DNA of 64,000 nucleotides from Microvirga arsenatis (GCF_009910705.1 NZ_JAAAXJ010000003.1:310001-374000), one strand, 5' to 3'; shown: positions 52,377-62,658, counted from the first letter of the stretch. Notes: generated by a model from the sequence alone, not told the origin. Translations and numbers: made by a program.

Positions 52377-54731
52377 ATGAAGACGGCGATCATCGGCGGT
52401 GGCCCGGCAGGGCTGTATTTCGCGATCCTGCTGAAGAAGCTACGGCCTGATTCCGACATCACGGTCTATGAGAGAAACCGCGCCGATGAGACCTTCGGTT
52501 TCGGCGTCGTGTTCTCCGACGCGACCCTGGACAATTTCGAGAAGTATGACCTCCCGAGCTATCAGCGCATCACCCGCGAGTTCGCCTACTGGGACGACAT
52601 CGCCATCCATTTCAAGGGAACCGTTCACCGGATCGGTGGCAACGGCTTCTGCGGCTGCTCGCGCCGCACGCTCCTCCTCATCCTGCAGGACCGCGCCGAG
52701 GAGCTCGGCGTCAAGCTGCGCTATGAGGTGGATGTCGACGATGAGAGTCTGTTCGCGGATGCCGATCTCGTCGTGGTGGCCGACGGCATCAACAGCCGCT
52801 TCCGCGACCGCTACGCGGATCATTTCCAGCCCGAGGTGGACCTGCGGCCCAACAAGTTCGCCTGGATGGGCTCGACCAGACCGCTCGATGCCTTCACCTT
52901 CATCTTCCAGGAGACGGAATGGGGGCCTTTCATCGCCCATGCCTACCAGTATGAGGCGAACCGCTCCACCTGGGTGTTCGAAACCGATCCGGAAACCTTC
53001 GAGCGGGCCGGTCTGAAGGACAAGAGCGAAGCGGAATCCGCTGCGCTCATGGAGCAGATCTTCGGCTGGTTCCTCGACGGGCACCGCGTCCTGACGAACC
53101 GCTCCATCTGGCGCAATTTCCCGATGATCCGCAACAAGCGCTGGGTCATGGGCAACAAGGTGCTGCTCGGCGACGCCAAGGCTTCGGCGCATTTCTCCAT
53201 CGGCTCCGGCACGAAGCTCGCCATGGAGGACGCGATCGCTCTCTACGAGGCGTTTCGGCGCGAGCCCAGCGTCGAAGGGGCGCTTGCCCTCTACGAAACG
53301 GGGCGGCGCGAGGAGGTGGAGAAGACCCAGCACGCCGCCGACGTCTCGCTCGTCTGGTTCGAGCATGTGGCGCGCTTCTGGGACTTCGATCCTGTCCAGT
53401 TCGCCTTCGGCGTGATGACCCGCGCGAAGGCGATCACCTACGACAACCTGCGCCTGCGCGCCCCGGACTTCGTGGCCGCGGTGGACAAGACCTTCGCCAA
53501 GCAGGTGCGCCGCAAAGGCTTCGACGTCCCGGTCGACAGACCGGCCGTACCCATGTTCCAACCCTTCCGCCTCCGCGATATGATCGTTCCCAACCGGGTC
53601 GTGGTGTCGCCGATGGACATGTACTCGGCGAAGGATGGGGTGCCGGGCGACTTTCATCTCGTCCATTACGGCTCGCGCGCCATGGGCGGGGCGGGGCTGG
53701 TCTTCACGGAAATGACCTGCGTATCGCCCGAGGCGCGCATCACGCTCGGCTGCACGGGCCTGTGGAACGACGAGCAGGAGGAGGCCTGGAGGCGGATCGT
53801 CGACTTCGTTCATGCGAACTCGGCGACGAAGATCTGCCTGCAGCTCGGCCATGCCGGTCGCAAGGGCGCCACCAAGCTCATGTGGGAAGGCATCGACCGT
53901 CCGTTGGAGGAGGGCGCCTGGGACATCTGCTCCGCATCGCCCATCCCTTACTTTCCGGACAGCCAGGTGCCGCGCGAGGCAACGCGCGCCGACATGGACC
54001 GGATCAAGCAACGGTTCGTGGAGGCTGCCATCCGTGGCGAGCGGGCGGGCTTCGACATGCTCGAACTCCACTGCGCCCATGGCTACCTTCTGGCGAGCTT
54101 CATCTCGCCCCTTACCAACCGCCGCACGGACGAGTATGGCGGTTCCCTCGAGAACCGCCTGCGCTATCCGCTGGAGGTGTTCGATGCCATGCGCGAGGTC
54201 TGGCCGGCTCACAAACCCATGTCTGTGCGCATCTCGGCCACCGACTGGGCCGAGGGCGGCGTCGCTGGCGAGGATGCGGTCGAGATCGCCCGCGCCTTTG
54301 CAGAACACGGCGTGGACCTTGTCGACGTTTCGACGGGGCAGACCGTGCGCGAGGCGCGGCCCGTCTACGGGCGCATGTTCCAGACGCCGTTCTCCGATCA
54401 GGTGCGTAACGAGGCGCATGTCGCCACCATGTGCGTCGGCAACATCACCACCGCCGATCAGGTGAACACGATCCTCGCCGCAGGCCGCGCGGACTTGGTC
54501 GCGCTCGGTCGGCCGCATCTCGTCGATCCGTTCTTCACCATGAAGGCTGCCGCCTGGTACGGCGCGGCCGACATTCACTGCCCGCCGCAATATTACGCCG
54601 GCAGGGATCAGATCTTCCGCAATTCCGTGCGCGACCGGCAGGATCTGGAGGAGCTGAAGATCAAGGCCAAGCCGAAGACTCGCGCCGAGCTGAAGATGGA
54701 GGCCGGTGAGAAGCCCCTCGCCGCGGAATGA
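52377..54731 (+). CDS. Fused FAD monooxygenase / old-yellow-enzyme reductase (2-aminobenzoyl-CoA monooxygenase/reductase or salicylyl-CoA 5-hydroxylase type)
   Basis: This 784-residue two-domain enzyme has at residues 1 to about 380 a flavoprotein hydroxylase: [28 protein letters not shown] and [21 protein letters not shown]. Residues about 390-784 are an old-yellow-enzyme (NADH:flavin) domain: [58 protein letters not shown] and [10 protein letters not shown]. This fusion is known from two-step oxygenation and reduction of 2-aminobenzoyl-CoA in Azoarcus and from salicylyl-CoA 5-hydroxylase. AGGGA precedes the ATG at 52377. The stop is two bases before the SDR start. The neighbouring CoA ligase and beta-oxidation-type enzymes support a CoA-thioester substrate. 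Confidence 0.9.
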   Translation: MKTAIIGGGPAGLYFAILLKKLRPDSDITVYERNRADETFGFGVVFSDATLDNFEKYDLPSYQRITREFAYWDDIAIHFKGTVHRIGGNGFCGCSRRTLLLILQDRAEELGVKLRYEVDVDDESLFADADLVVVADGINSRFRDRYADHFQPEVDLRPNKFAWMGSTRPLDAFTFIFQETEWGPFIAHAYQYEANRSTWVFETDPETFERAGLKDKSEAESAALMEQIFGWFLDGHRVLTNRSIWRNFPMIRNKRWVMGNKVLLGDAKASAHFSIGSGTKLAMEDAIALYEAFRREPSVEGALALYETGRREEVEKTQHAADVSLVWFEHVARFWDFDPVQFAFGVMTRAKAITYDNLRLRAPDFVAAVDKTFAKQVRRKGFDVPVDRPAVPMFQPFRLRDMIVPNRVVVSPMDMYSAKDGVPGDFHLVHYGSRAMGGAGLVFTEMTCVSPEARITLGCTGLWNDEQEEAWRRIVDFVHANSATKICLQLGHAGRKGATKLMWEGIDRPLEEGAWDICSASPIPYFPDSQVPREATRADMDRIKQRFVEAAIRGERAGFDMLELHCAHGYLLASFISPLTNRRTDEYGGSLENRLRYPLEVFDAMREVWPAHKPMSVRISATDWAEGGVAGEDAVEIARAFAEHGVDLVDVSTGQTVREARPVYGRMFQTPFSDQVRNEAHVATMCVGNITTADQVNTILAAGRADLVALGRPHLVDPFFTMKAAAWYGAADIHCPPQYYAGRDQIFRNSVRDRQDLEELKIKAKPKTRAELKMEAGEKPLAAE

Positions 54732-54732
54732 A

Positions 54733-55497
54733 ATGATGACACCTCTCAAGGGCCGGCATGCATTGGTCACGGGCGGCGGCCGCGGAATCGGCCGTGCGAT
54801 CGCATCATCGCTCGTGAGGGCAGGCGCGACCGTCACCGTGGTAGGGCGCAGCCCCGCGACGCTTGAGCATGCGATCATGCATGGCGACGCCCATGCGGCG
54901 GCTGTGGCCGACGTCACGAATGCGCAGGCGGTGGAGGCCGCCGTTCATGATGCAGTCGCCCGCTACGGACCCGTCGACGTCCTGATCGCCAATGCGGGTG
55001 CAGCCGTCTCCATGCCTTTCTTGAAATCAGGCCCAGAGGTCTTCCGCCAGATGATGGACGTGAACCTTCTGGGGGTCACCAACATGGCCCAGGCTGTCCT
55101 CGGTTCCATGATGGAGCGCGGCTTCGGCCGCATCGTCGCGGTGGCGTCCACGGCAGGCCTCAAGGGCTATCCTTACGTGAGCGCCTATTGTGCCGCCAAG
55201 CATGCCGTCGTCGGGTTCGTGCGTTCCCTGGCGCTGGAAACCGCACGCGTCGGAGTGACCGTGAACGCGGTCTGCCCGGGTTTCACCGATACCGATCTCG
55301 TGGCGGAGAGCCTCGAGAAGATCATGGCGAAGACAGGCCGCAGCCGCGACGAGGCGATGGCCGAACTCGTGAAGCACAATCCGCAGGGAAGACTCATCCA
55401 GGCGGCAGAGGTGGCCGATGCCGTGCTCTGGCTCTGCGGCGAGGGTGCGCGGTCTGTGACGGGACAAGCCATTGCCGTGGCCGGAGGAGAAATTTGA
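54733..55497 (+). CDS. Short-chain dehydrogenase/reductase
   Basis: This 254-residue classical SDR has GGGRGIGRA (NAD(P) loop), NAGAAVSM, ASTAGLKGY with the catalytic Ser, YVSAYCAAKH with Tyr-x-x-x-Lys and PGFTDTDLV. The ATG at 54733 follows the previous stop directly. In the aminobenzoyl-CoA pathway it could oxidise or reduce a hydroxyl or keto group of the alicyclic CoA intermediate, acting as a 3-hydroxyacyl-CoA dehydrogenase. Confidence 0.88.
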   Translation: MMTPLKGRHALVTGGGRGIGRAIASSLVRAGATVTVVGRSPATLEHAIMHGDAHAAAVADVTNAQAVEAAVHDAVARYGPVDVLIANAGAAVSMPFLKSGPEVFRQMMDVNLLGVTNMAQAVLGSMMERGFGRIVAVASTAGLKGYPYVSAYCAAKHAVVGFVRSLALETARVGVTVNAVCPGFTDTDLVAESLEKIMAKTGRSRDEAMAELVKHNPQGRLIQAAEVADAVLWLCGEGARSVTGQAIAVAGGEI

Positions 55498-55499
55498 CC

Positions 55500-56009
55500 A
55501 TGGACGACCAGGCCATTCCGCTCGACGCCGAGACGAAGGCTGTCGAGATGCCGGAGGATCACAGGGAGGAGTTGCGCCTGTGGCTGCGGCTTCTCACCTG
55601 CACCACCCTGATCGAGGGGGAGGTGCGCCGCCGCCTGCGCGAGCGGTTCGACGTCACGCTGCCGCGCTTCGACCTGATGGCGCAGCTCGAGAAAGCACCC
55701 GACGGCATGATGCTGTCCGATCTCTCGAAGCGCATGATGGTCTCGAACGGCAATCTCACCGGCCTCGTGGAGCGGCTCGTCGCGTCCGGGCACATTGCGC
55801 GAACCGTCTCGCCGACGGACCGGCGCGCGATGGTGATCAGCCTGACCGATACGGGGAGGGCTGAGTTCCGCGCTATGGCATCCGAGCATGAGCATTGGAT
55901 CGCGGACCTCTTCGGCGACCTGACGCCCAAGGACCGCAACGAATTGATGCGCCTGCTCGCGAAGGCCAAGCTCTCCGCACGGCGCGCCATCGCAGGGGGA
56001 GGACCGTAA
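55500..56009 (+). CDS. MarR-family transcriptional regulator
   Basis: This is a 169-residue winged-helix protein. [20 protein letters not shown] and [17 protein letters not shown] form the recognition part, and [16 protein letters not shown] is the wing with the MarR DRR motif. Helices at both ends form the dimer interface. MarR proteins of aromatic-CoA pathways are repressors released by the aryl-CoA. It lies inside the operon, two bases after the SDR and overlapping the next gene by one, so it is probably autoregulated. The palindromes at 50453-50497 are candidate operators. Confidence 0.88.
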   Translation: MDDQAIPLDAETKAVEMPEDHREELRLWLRLLTCTTLIEGEVRRRLRERFDVTLPRFDLMAQLEKAPDGMMLSDLSKRMMVSNGNLTGLVERLVASGHIARTVSPTDRRAMVISLTDTGRAEFRAMASEHEHWIADLFGDLTPKDRNELMRLLAKAKLSARRAIAGGGP

Positions 56010-56842
56010 TGAAGCCAGCCAATTCCGTAACCCTGCCGCTTCGCACCTATGAGCCGCACCATTTCCTGCTGTCGGTCGACGGGCCTGTGGCGATCGTCAC
56101 ACTCAACAGGCCCGAGAGGAAGAATCCGCTCACCTTCGAGAGCTATCGCGAGCTGACGGATTTCTTCCATGCCTGCACCAAGGACGACGAGGTGAAAACC
56201 GTCGTGGTGACAGGCGCCGGCGGCAACTTCTCGTCCGGCGGGGACGTGTTCGAGATCATCGGCCCGCTCGTCGAAATGGACACGAAGGGGCTCACCGCCT
56301 TCACGCGGATGACCGGGGAACTCGTGAAGGCCATGCGGGCCGCGCCGCAGCCCATCGTCGCCGCGGTGGAAGGCATTTGCGCGGGAGCAGGCGCCATTAT
56401 CGCCATGGCGTCCGACATCCGCCTTGCCGCGCCCAGTGCGAAGGTCGCCTTTCTGTTCAACAAGGTTGGGCTTGCCGGCTGCGACATGGGTGCCTGTGCC
56501 ATTCTTCCCCGCATCATCGGCCAGGGGCGCGCATCGGAGCTGCTCTATACCGGCCGCTTCATGAGCGCGGAGGAGGGCGAGCGATGGGGCTTCTTCAGCC
56601 GGCTCGTCGATTCCGGAGAACTGCTGGGCGAGGCCTGCAATCTGGCGCGCATGATCGGCACGGGTCCCACCTATGCCAACACCATGACGAAGCGCATGCT
56701 TGCCATGGAATGGGCCATGTCGGTGGAGGAGGCCATAGAAGCGGAGGCTGTGGCTCAAGCCCTTTGCATGACGACAGAGGACTTCGCCCGGGCGTACCGC
56801 GCCTTCGCAGCGAAGGAAAAGCCGGTCTTCAGGGGAGACTGA
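56009..56842 (+). CDS. Enoyl-CoA hydratase/isomerase-family protein
   Basis: This 277-residue crotonase-fold enzyme has [32 protein letters not shown] (first oxyanion segment) and [19 protein letters not shown] (second oxyanion segment). The family includes hydratases, isomerases and ring-opening C-C hydrolases acting on CoA esters. Here a hydration or ring cleavage step of the alicyclic intermediate is plausible. Its ATG overlaps the MarR stop by one base. Confidence 0.88.
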   Translation: MKPANSVTLPLRTYEPHHFLLSVDGPVAIVTLNRPERKNPLTFESYRELTDFFHACTKDDEVKTVVVTGAGGNFSSGGDVFEIIGPLVEMDTKGLTAFTRMTGELVKAMRAAPQPIVAAVEGICAGAGAIIAMASDIRLAAPSAKVAFLFNKVGLAGCDMGACAILPRIIGQGRASELLYTGRFMSAEEGERWGFFSRLVDSGELLGEACNLARMIGTGPTYANTMTKRMLAMEWAMSVEEAIEAEAVAQALCMTTEDFARAYRAFAAKEKPVFRGD

Positions 56843-56843
56843 C

Positions 56844-58037
56844 GTGATCGATGCAAGCTTTCTCTCCTGGCCGTTCTTCGAGGAGCGGCACAGGCGCTTT
56901 GCCGAAGAGCTGCGGGAGTGGGCCCGACGGGAAGTCCATCCTCTGGTCGACCATCACGACGTCGATGCCTCCTGCCGCCGTCTCGTGCGGCGTCTGGGGG
57001 AGGGCGGCTGGCTCAGGGCCGTGGTGCCGCAGGCCTATGGCGGAATGCTGGAAGCCTTCGACGTGCGCACGCTCTGCCTGGCGCGCGAGACCCTGGCCTA
57101 TCACGATGGCCTGGCCGATTTCGCGTTCGCGATGCAGGGCCTCGGCACGGGCCCGATCACCCTGTTCGGATCGGAGGCGATGAAGGCACGCTACCTGCCG
57201 GCCGTGGCCCGGGGCGAAGCCATTGCTGCCTTCGCGCTCTCGGAGCCGGAGGCCGGATCCGACGTTGCCGCCATGACCACGACGGCGAAGCCCGACGGGC
57301 CGGACCATGTCCGGATCGACGGGGTGAAGACGTGGATTTCGAACGGCGGCATCGCCGATCACTACGTGGTGTTCGCGCGCTCGGGAGAGGCTCCCGGAGC
57401 AAAGGGATTGTCGGCCTATGTCGTCGATGCCCAGACGCCCGGATTGACGATCGAGAGCCGCATCGAGGTGATCGCGCCTCACCCGCTGGCGACGCTGCGG
57501 TTCGAGGGCTGCCGGGTGCCGCTCGCGAATCGGATCGGCGCTCCGGGTGAAGGCTTCAAGGTCGCCATGGCCACCCTCGACGTGTTCCGCTCGACCGTAG
57601 GCGCAGCCGCGCTCGGGCTGGCGCGCCGTGCCTTGTCTGAAGCCCTGCGGCATGCTTCCTCCCGCAAGCTCTTCGGCGCCCCGCTCGGCGACCTGCAGAT
57701 GACGCAGGCGGCTCTTGCCGACATGGCAACGAGCGTGGACAGCGCCGCCCTTCTCGTCTATCGCGCAGCTTGGACGAAGGACGGGGGAGCGGCCCGCGTC
57801 ACCCGCGAGGCCGCCATGGCGAAGATGTATGCGACGGAGCAGGCGCAAGGCGTGATCGACAAGGCCGTGCAGATCTTCGGCGGCCTGGGCGTGACCCGGG
57901 GCGTGAAGGTCGAGGAACTCTACAGGGAGATCCGGGCCCTGCGGATCTACGAGGGAGCCACCGAGGTCCAGAAGATCGTGATTGCCCGCGACCTCCTGCG
58001 CTCGCTCGGCTCCAATGCCAACCATGAGGGAGGATGA
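56844..58037 (+). CDS. Acyl-CoA dehydrogenase
   Basis: This 397-residue FAD enzyme has [15 protein letters not shown] (FAD/substrate loop), [44 protein letters not shown] and [14 protein letters not shown]. The Glu in IYEG is the usual catalytic base. It introduces a double bond alpha-beta to the thioester or oxidises a glutaryl-CoA-like product. A GTG start is used with AGGGGAG upstream. It follows the hydratase by one base. Confidence 0.88.
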   Translation: MIDASFLSWPFFEERHRRFAEELREWARREVHPLVDHHDVDASCRRLVRRLGEGGWLRAVVPQAYGGMLEAFDVRTLCLARETLAYHDGLADFAFAMQGLGTGPITLFGSEAMKARYLPAVARGEAIAAFALSEPEAGSDVAAMTTTAKPDGPDHVRIDGVKTWISNGGIADHYVVFARSGEAPGAKGLSAYVVDAQTPGLTIESRIEVIAPHPLATLRFEGCRVPLANRIGAPGEGFKVAMATLDVFRSTVGAAALGLARRALSEALRHASSRKLFGAPLGDLQMTQAALADMATSVDSAALLVYRAAWTKDGGAARVTREAAMAKMYATEQAQGVIDKAVQIFGGLGVTRGVKVEELYREIRALRIYEGATEVQKIVIARDLLRSLGSNANHEGG

Positions 58038-58040
58038 CCA

Positions 58041-58478
58041 ATGACGGCTGCTGTTGGAAGTTCGCCCAGGCCCGCGATGGAGGACGGACCCGAAGTCCTG
58101 AACCCGAAGCACTGGCCGACGCCGAAGGGCTATGCCAACGGCATGATGGCCGAAGGCCGAATCGTGGTGACCGGCGGCATCGTCGGCTGGGACGAGAATG
58201 AGATCTTCGCCGACGGTTTCGTGGCACAGGCCCGGCAGATCTTCGAGAACATCCGTGCCATTCTCGCCGAGGGCGGGGCCGAACCCCGGCATCTCGTGCG
58301 CCTCACCTGGTACGTGGTGGATATCGAGGAATATCTCGCCAATCTTCGCGAACTGGGCCGGGCCTACCGGGAGGTGTTCGGCTCCCATTATCCGGCCATG
58401 GCCCTCGTCCAGGTCGTGCGCCTCGTCGAGAAGGCAGCCCGCCTCGAAATCGAGGCGACGGCGGTCGTGCCTCGCTGA
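58041..58478 (+). CDS. RidA-family enamine/imine deaminase
   Basis: This 145-residue member of the YjgF/YER057c/UK114 family has the core GIVGWDENE, IRAILAEGGAEPRHLVRLTWYV and the conserved Arg in VVRLVEKAARLEIEATAVV. RidA proteins hydrolyse reactive enamines and imines to ketones plus ammonia. This is the last gene of the operon, three bases after the acyl-CoA dehydrogenase. The oxygenase/reductase product of 2-aminobenzoyl-CoA is an amino-enone, so a dedicated deaminase would fit. This role is an inference. Confidence 0.87.
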   Translation: MTAAVGSSPRPAMEDGPEVLNPKHWPTPKGYANGMMAEGRIVVTGGIVGWDENEIFADGFVAQARQIFENIRAILAEGGAEPRHLVRLTWYVVDIEEYLANLRELGRAYREVFGSHYPAMALVQVVRLVEKAARLEIEATAVVPR

Positions 58479-58487
58479 CCGGATCCG

Positions 58488-58955
58488 CTAAACCTCGATC
58501 CGCACGATCTCAGCGGTCGACTGGCCGATGGGCACCGTATCGCCCACCTCCTTGCCCATGAGAGCCTGGGCCAGGGGCGAGACATAGGAAAGGTTGCCCT
58601 TGGCCGGGTCGGCCTCGTCCTCTCCGACGATGCGGTAGGTTTGCCGCCGCCCGTCCTCCCGCTCGAAGGTGACGCGGGCGCCGAAGCGCACATGGGACAT
58701 GTCCGTGGGTGGCGGCACGACCTCGGCCGACATGCGGCGTGCCGACCAGTAGCGCAGATCGCGGGAGAGTCGGGCGATCTCGGCCTTGTCGTCCGCGGTC
58801 TGGGCTTCGGCCAGACGCCGCTCCGCCGCCTCAATCTCCGCATCCATTTGGGCCAAGCCCTCCGGCGTCACCAGATGATGTGGGCTGATCGGCCGGTCGG
58901 GCAGGTCCTCGAAGGCTTCTCCACCCTCTGATTCACGAACAAAGGCACGACTCAT
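58488..58955 (-). CDS. GreA/GreB-family transcription elongation factor
   Basis: This is a 155-residue protein with MSRAFVRE, an N-terminal coiled-coil (PEGLAQMDAEIEAAERRLAEAQ) and a C-terminal FKBP-like domain (FGARVTFEREDG; VSPLAQALMGKEVGD). It is of the short Gre-like or GreB-related type that binds the RNA polymerase secondary channel. The acidic tip residues that mark cleavage-active Gre factors cannot be confirmed by eye (QTADDKAE may serve). GGAGGA precedes the ATG. An EcfG-like element lies just upstream, so it may be stress-induced. Confidence 0.82.
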   Translation of the reverse strand: MSRAFVRESEGGEAFEDLPDRPISPHHLVTPEGLAQMDAEIEAAERRLAEAQTADDKAEIARLSRDLRYWSARRMSAEVVPPPTDMSHVRFGARVTFEREDGRRQTYRIVGEDEADPAKGNLSYVSPLAQALMGKEVGDTVPIGQSTAEIVRIEV

Positions 58956-58979
58956 GGCGCTTCCTCCGCCTGAGAGGAA

Positions 58980-59004
58980 AACGCTTCAGGGCTGCCAAGT
59001 TTCC
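58980..59004 (-). promoter_or_regulatory. EcfG-like promoter candidate for the Gre-family gene
   Basis: The minus strand reads GGAAA, 16 bases, CGTT, one mismatch in the -35 element. The predicted transcript start is about 20 bases before the gre ATG. Confidence 0.35.
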
Positions 59005-59015
59005 CGGCGCGGTCT

Positions 59016-60134
59016 TTATTGCCTCGCTTGCCTCAGACGGCCGACGATGCCGCCCGGGAAGGCATAGACGCTGATGACGAAGAGGGCGCCGAGCCAGAGC
59101 AGCCAGCGATCCGGGTGGATGAGGTTGGGCAGGAGCGGAACCCCCGCCAAGGCCGTGCTCCCGGCCTCCATCAGCACCTGCAGATAGCTCTGCGCCAGGA
59201 CGAAGAGCGCGGCGCCGATGACGGCTCCATACATCGTCCCCATGCCGCCGATCACGACCATGAGCAGGATGTCGATCATGATCGAGAAGGAGAGGGTGGT
59301 GTCAGGTCCGTTATAACGAAGCCACAGAGCCATCAGGGCTCCGGCCACCGTGGCTGCCAGCGCCGAGATCACGGAGGCTGCGGTACGATAGGCCACGACC
59401 CGATAGCCGAGCGCCTCGGCGCGGAACTCGTTTTCGCGGATCGCCTGCAGCACGCGGCCGAAGGGCGAGTTCACGATGCGCAGAAGCATCAGGAAGACCA
59501 GCAGCGCGACAAAGAAAACGAGGTAATAAGCAACCAGCCGCCCGTTGACGGCAGTGCCGAAAAGAGGCTCGGAGAGAAGCCGGAAGGCCGGACGGAGGGC
59601 TGGAGGCAACTGGAACGACAGGCCGTCCTCTCCCCCGGTGATGTTCGAGAGCTGCGAGGCGAGAACGGCGGCAGCGGAGGCCACCGCAAGGGTGATCATG
59701 GAGAAGAAGATCGCCCGCACCCGCAGCGACAGGAGACCGATGGCGACGGCCAGCACGGCGGAGAGGGCAAGGGCTGCCAGCAACCCGACGGCAACCGAGC
59801 TCCAGGTAGGACCCAGGCGCTCGAGCGCGATGGCGATGCCGTAGCCGCCGATGCCGAAGAACATCGTATGGGCGAAGGAGACGATGCCCGAGTAACCGAG
59901 CAGCAGATCGTAGCTCGCCACGAGAACGATGAAGACGCAGATCTTCGCCGCCGTGCCGATGGGCTGGCTGCCGGGGAAGAGGAACGGCGTCGCGGCGAGC
60001 ACCACCAGGATCGCGAGCAGGATCAGGCTCAAGGCCCGCGAGCGCGGCATGTCGGAAGACAGGAGCTCGCTCAAGGCACCGCCTCGCCTGCGGGTCTCGT
60101 CGAAGGGAAGGGTGAGGGTGGAGGATGAACTCAT
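59016..60134 (-). CDS. livM: Branched-chain amino acid-type ABC permease (LivM), system 2
   Basis: This 372-residue inner-membrane permease carries DLLLGYSGIVSFAHTMFFGIGGYG, RVRAIFFSMITLAVASAA, IRENEFRAEALGYRV and VVIGGMGTMYGAVIGAALFVL. The N-terminal 40 residues are polar (SSSSTLTLPFDETRRR). The ATG at 60134 overlaps the livH stop (ATGA). It is the last gene of the second importer operon. It shares architecture but not close identity with system 1, so the two transporters are not recent duplicates. Confidence 0.9.
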   Translation of the reverse strand: MSSSSTLTLPFDETRRRGGALSELLSSDMPRSRALSLILLAILVVLAATPFLFPGSQPIGTAAKICVFIVLVASYDLLLGYSGIVSFAHTMFFGIGGYGIAIALERLGPTWSSVAVGLLAALALSAVLAVAIGLLSLRVRAIFFSMITLAVASAAAVLASQLSNITGGEDGLSFQLPPALRPAFRLLSEPLFGTAVNGRLVAYYLVFFVALLVFLMLLRIVNSPFGRVLQAIRENEFRAEALGYRVVAYRTAASVISALAATVAGALMALWLRYNGPDTTLSFSIMIDILLMVVIGGMGTMYGAVIGAALFVLAQSYLQVLMEAGSTALAGVPLLPNLIHPDRWLLWLGALFVISVYAFPGGIVGRLRQARQ

Positions 60135-61156
60135 CGGCGGGCTACCGGAAAGAGGCCCTGCGGACGCCAGATCAGGACGAGGGCCATGACGAGGATGTTG
60201 GAGATCAGCGCCAGCTTCGGCTCGATGAAGCCGACATAATTGGCCACGAGAGCGACGAGGAGCGAGCCCACGAAGCAGCCGGTGATGGAGCCGAGGCCGC
60301 CGATGATGATGACGATGAAGACCAGCACCATCACCTCCATGCCCATGCCGGCGGTCAGCGTCTGGCGGTAGAAGGCCCACATGACGCCCCCGAGGCCCGC
60401 GAGAGCCGAGCCCGCGATGAACACGCTCACGAAGAGGCGGCGAATGCGGTAGCCCAGCGCCTCGACCATCTCGGGGTTCTCGACGCCGGCCCGAATGAGC
60501 AGGCCGATGCGGGTGCGGTTGAGCAGCAGTTCCATGCCGAGAAAAACCGCCAGGCCGATGACGACGGCGACCACACGGTAGCGCTCCATCACGATGTCGC
60601 CGAACACGAAGGCACCGCGCAGGGATTGCGGCAGCGGGATCGGAATGGGGGATGCACCCCAGATGGCATGGATGAGTTGCTCCGTGACGATGAGCCCGCC
60701 CATGGTGACGAGGATCTGCTTCAGATGGCTGCCATAGACCGGGCGGACGATCACCCGCTCGAAGACTGCGCCGGCAAGTGCGGTGACGCCCATGGCCACC
60801 AGGATGCACAGCCCCAGGAGCGCCAGGTTCAATCCAATCGAGTCGGAAAGGGCCCATCCGGCGAGAGGGCCCAGCACGAGGAGCGTGGCGTAGGCGCCGA
60901 GGGAGATGAACACCCCATGCCCGAAATTGATGATGTCCATCAATCCGAAGACGAGGGTGAGGCCCGAGGCCATGAGGAAGATCATCATGCCCATGGCGAG
61001 ACCTGCGACCGTGAGCGTCACCCAGGTCGAGGGACTGCCGACGAAGGGCAGCGCCAGGAGGGCAAGGGCCGGCACGAGCAGGAGCGGCAGCCAATCCGTC
61101 TTGGCACGGGGTAGCTCCGCTGTCGCGGCGGTGGGTTCAGCAGCCATGTCGCTCAT
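60131..61156 (-). CDS. livH: Branched-chain amino acid-type ABC permease (LivH), system 2
   Basis: This 341-residue permease has ASGLTLVFGLMDIINFGHGVF, RTRIGLLIRAGVENPEMVEALG and IIIGGLGSITGCFVGSLLVAL. The LivH amino-acid/amide permease pattern is complete, with about eight to nine helices. The N-terminus is extended by 30 polar residues. The start overlaps the livF stop by four bases (ATGA). Confidence 0.9.
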   Translation of the reverse strand: MSDMAAEPTAATAELPRAKTDWLPLLLVPALALLALPFVGSPSTWVTLTVAGLAMGMMIFLMASGLTLVFGLMDIINFGHGVFISLGAYATLLVLGPLAGWALSDSIGLNLALLGLCILVAMGVTALAGAVFERVIVRPVYGSHLKQILVTMGGLIVTEQLIHAIWGASPIPIPLPQSLRGAFVFGDIVMERYRVVAVVIGLAVFLGMELLLNRTRIGLLIRAGVENPEMVEALGYRIRRLFVSVFIAGSALAGLGGVMWAFYRQTLTAGMGMEVMVLVFIVIIIGGLGSITGCFVGSLLVALVANYVGFIEPKLALISNILVMALVLIWRPQGLFPVARR

Positions 61157-61878
61157 TGATGGGCATCCAGGGAAAGGCCGAGCAGGCGCTGCTGCAGGGC
61201 TTGGTCCGCCACCAGCTCGCTCATGGGACCGGAATGCACGATGCGCCCGTCGTCCATGACCACCACGCTGTCGCCGAGAGCCGAAGCCGCATAGAAGTTC
61301 TGCTCCACGAGGAGGATCGTCTCGCCGGCGGCCTTCAGGGATTTGAAAGCCTCGATCATGCTGCGCACCATCACCGGAGCAAGGCCCTTGGTCGGCTCGT
61401 CGATCAGCAGCAGGCGGCGGGGCTCGGCAATGGCGCGGGCGATGGCGAGCATCTGCTTCTGACCGCCGGAAAGATTGCCAGCCGGCAGGTTCCAGAAGCG
61501 CTTGAGCGCCGGAAAGAGCCCCAGGATCCAGTCGAGCCTGTTCTTGTCCACGGGACCGCTGCGCGCGGCGAGCACGATGTTCTCGCGCACGGTGAGGTCC
61601 GTGAAGATGCCCATGGATTCAGGCACATAGGCGATGCCGGCACGGGCGATGTCCGGCGTCGAACGCTCCGTGATGTCGCTGCCGTCGAAGCGGATGCGGC
61701 CCGAGGAGGCCTGCCACAAGCCCATGATGGTGCGCAGCGTCGTCGTTTTGCCGGCGCCGTTGCGGCCGAGCAGCATGGTCAGCTCGCCGGCGGGAACGGA
61801 GAAGTCCACCCCGTGCAGGATGTGGTAGGGCCCGATATGCGTATGCACCCCGGAGAGCTGCAGGAGGGGCTCAGTCAC
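61153..61878 (-). CDS. livF: Branched-chain amino acid-type ABC ATPase (LivF), system 2
   Basis: This 241-residue ATPase has Walker A GRNGAGKTTTL, signature LSGGQKQML, Walker B LLLIDEPTKGLAP and switch LLVEQNFYAA. I chose the GTG at 61878, inside the end of livG (8-base overlap, GTGACTGA), because the protein then begins VTEPLLQLSGV as usual for LivF. A farther upstream ATG would duplicate the reading of livG in another frame. Confidence 0.89.
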   Translation of the reverse strand: MTEPLLQLSGVHTHIGPYHILHGVDFSVPAGELTMLLGRNGAGKTTTLRTIMGLWQASSGRIRFDGSDITERSTPDIARAGIAYVPESMGIFTDLTVRENIVLAARSGPVDKNRLDWILGLFPALKRFWNLPAGNLSGGQKQMLAIARAIAEPRRLLLIDEPTKGLAPVMVRSMIEAFKSLKAAGETILLVEQNFYAASALGDSVVVMDDGRIVHSGPMSELVADQALQQRLLGLSLDAHQ

Positions 61879-62632
61879 GGGAGACCTCCACGCCGAGATA
61901 GGCTTCCTGCACCACGGGCGAGGCGATGACCTCTGCAGGCTCGCCATCGGCCACGAGGGCGCCGTTGTGCAGAACGATGATGCGGTCGGACAGCGAGCGA
62001 ACCACGTCCATCTTATGCTCCACGAGGAGCACGGTGGCGTCGCTCCGCTGCTTGATGTCGTGGATGAGCTCCAGCACGGTCGGCACCTCGTCGACGCTCA
62101 TGCCGGCGGTCGGCTCGTCGAACATGAAGATCTTGGGCTCCATGGCGATCAGCAGCGCGACCTCGAGCTTGCGTTGATCTCCGTGCGAGAGCGCTTTCGG
62201 CGCGATGTGCCTTTTGTCGGCAAGGCGCACCCGCTCCAGGACAGCCTCCGCCTTCTCGATCAGGTCGCGGCGAGTGTTCCACACTCTGAAGAGCGACCAG
62301 CCTGCATCGGCGCGGCTCTGCACGGCAAGGCGGACGTTCTCGAGCGCGGTGAGCTGTGGAAAGAGGTTCGTGAGCTGGAAGGCCCGGCCCAGTCCCCGCC
62401 GCGTCCGAGCGGAAGGAGCCAAACCCGTAATATCCTCGCCTCCGACGATCACCTGGCCCGATGTGGCACGGAGCTGTCCGGAGATGAGGTTGAAGTAAGT
62501 GGTCTTGCCGGCGCCATTCGGACCGACGATGGCGGTGAGCGTGCCGGGGGTGAACCGGCACGACACGTCGTTGACGGCCACATGCCCGCCGAAGCGAATG
62601 GTCAGCCCGCGCGTTTCAAGCGCGGGCGTCAT
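61871..62632 (-). CDS. livG: Branched-chain amino acid-type ABC ATPase (LivG), system 2
   Basis: This 253-residue ATPase has Walker A GPNGAGKTTYF, signature LSHGDQRKLEVA, Walker B IFMFDEPTAGMS and switch LLVEHKMDVV. The C-terminal QEAYLGVEVSRD resembles LivG. The ATG at 62632 follows the binding-protein stop by 26 bases. In the long form of this frame the upstream part runs antisense-like through the binding protein and is not coding. Confidence 0.89.
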   Translation of the reverse strand: MTPALETRGLTIRFGGHVAVNDVSCRFTPGTLTAIVGPNGAGKTTYFNLISGQLRATSGQVIVGGEDITGLAPSARTRRGLGRAFQLTNLFPQLTALENVRLAVQSRADAGWSLFRVWNTRRDLIEKAEAVLERVRLADKRHIAPKALSHGDQRKLEVALLIAMEPKIFMFDEPTAGMSVDEVPTVLELIHDIKQRSDATVLLVEHKMDVVRSLSDRIIVLHNGALVADGEPAEVIASPVVQEAYLGVEVSRD

Positions 62633-62658
62633 TGTCGTTGAGGTTTCCACAGGTCGGA

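Noticed and set aside
52440..54917. Long minus-strand open frame opposite the monooxygenase/reductase
   Set aside because: It is an antisense shadow of a gene whose motifs are complete from end to end.
59016..61094. A 692-residue reading of livM extended upstream
   Set aside because: The first 320 residues are an Arg/His/Pro-rich wrong-frame reading of livH. The real livM starts at 60134 with an ATGA overlap.
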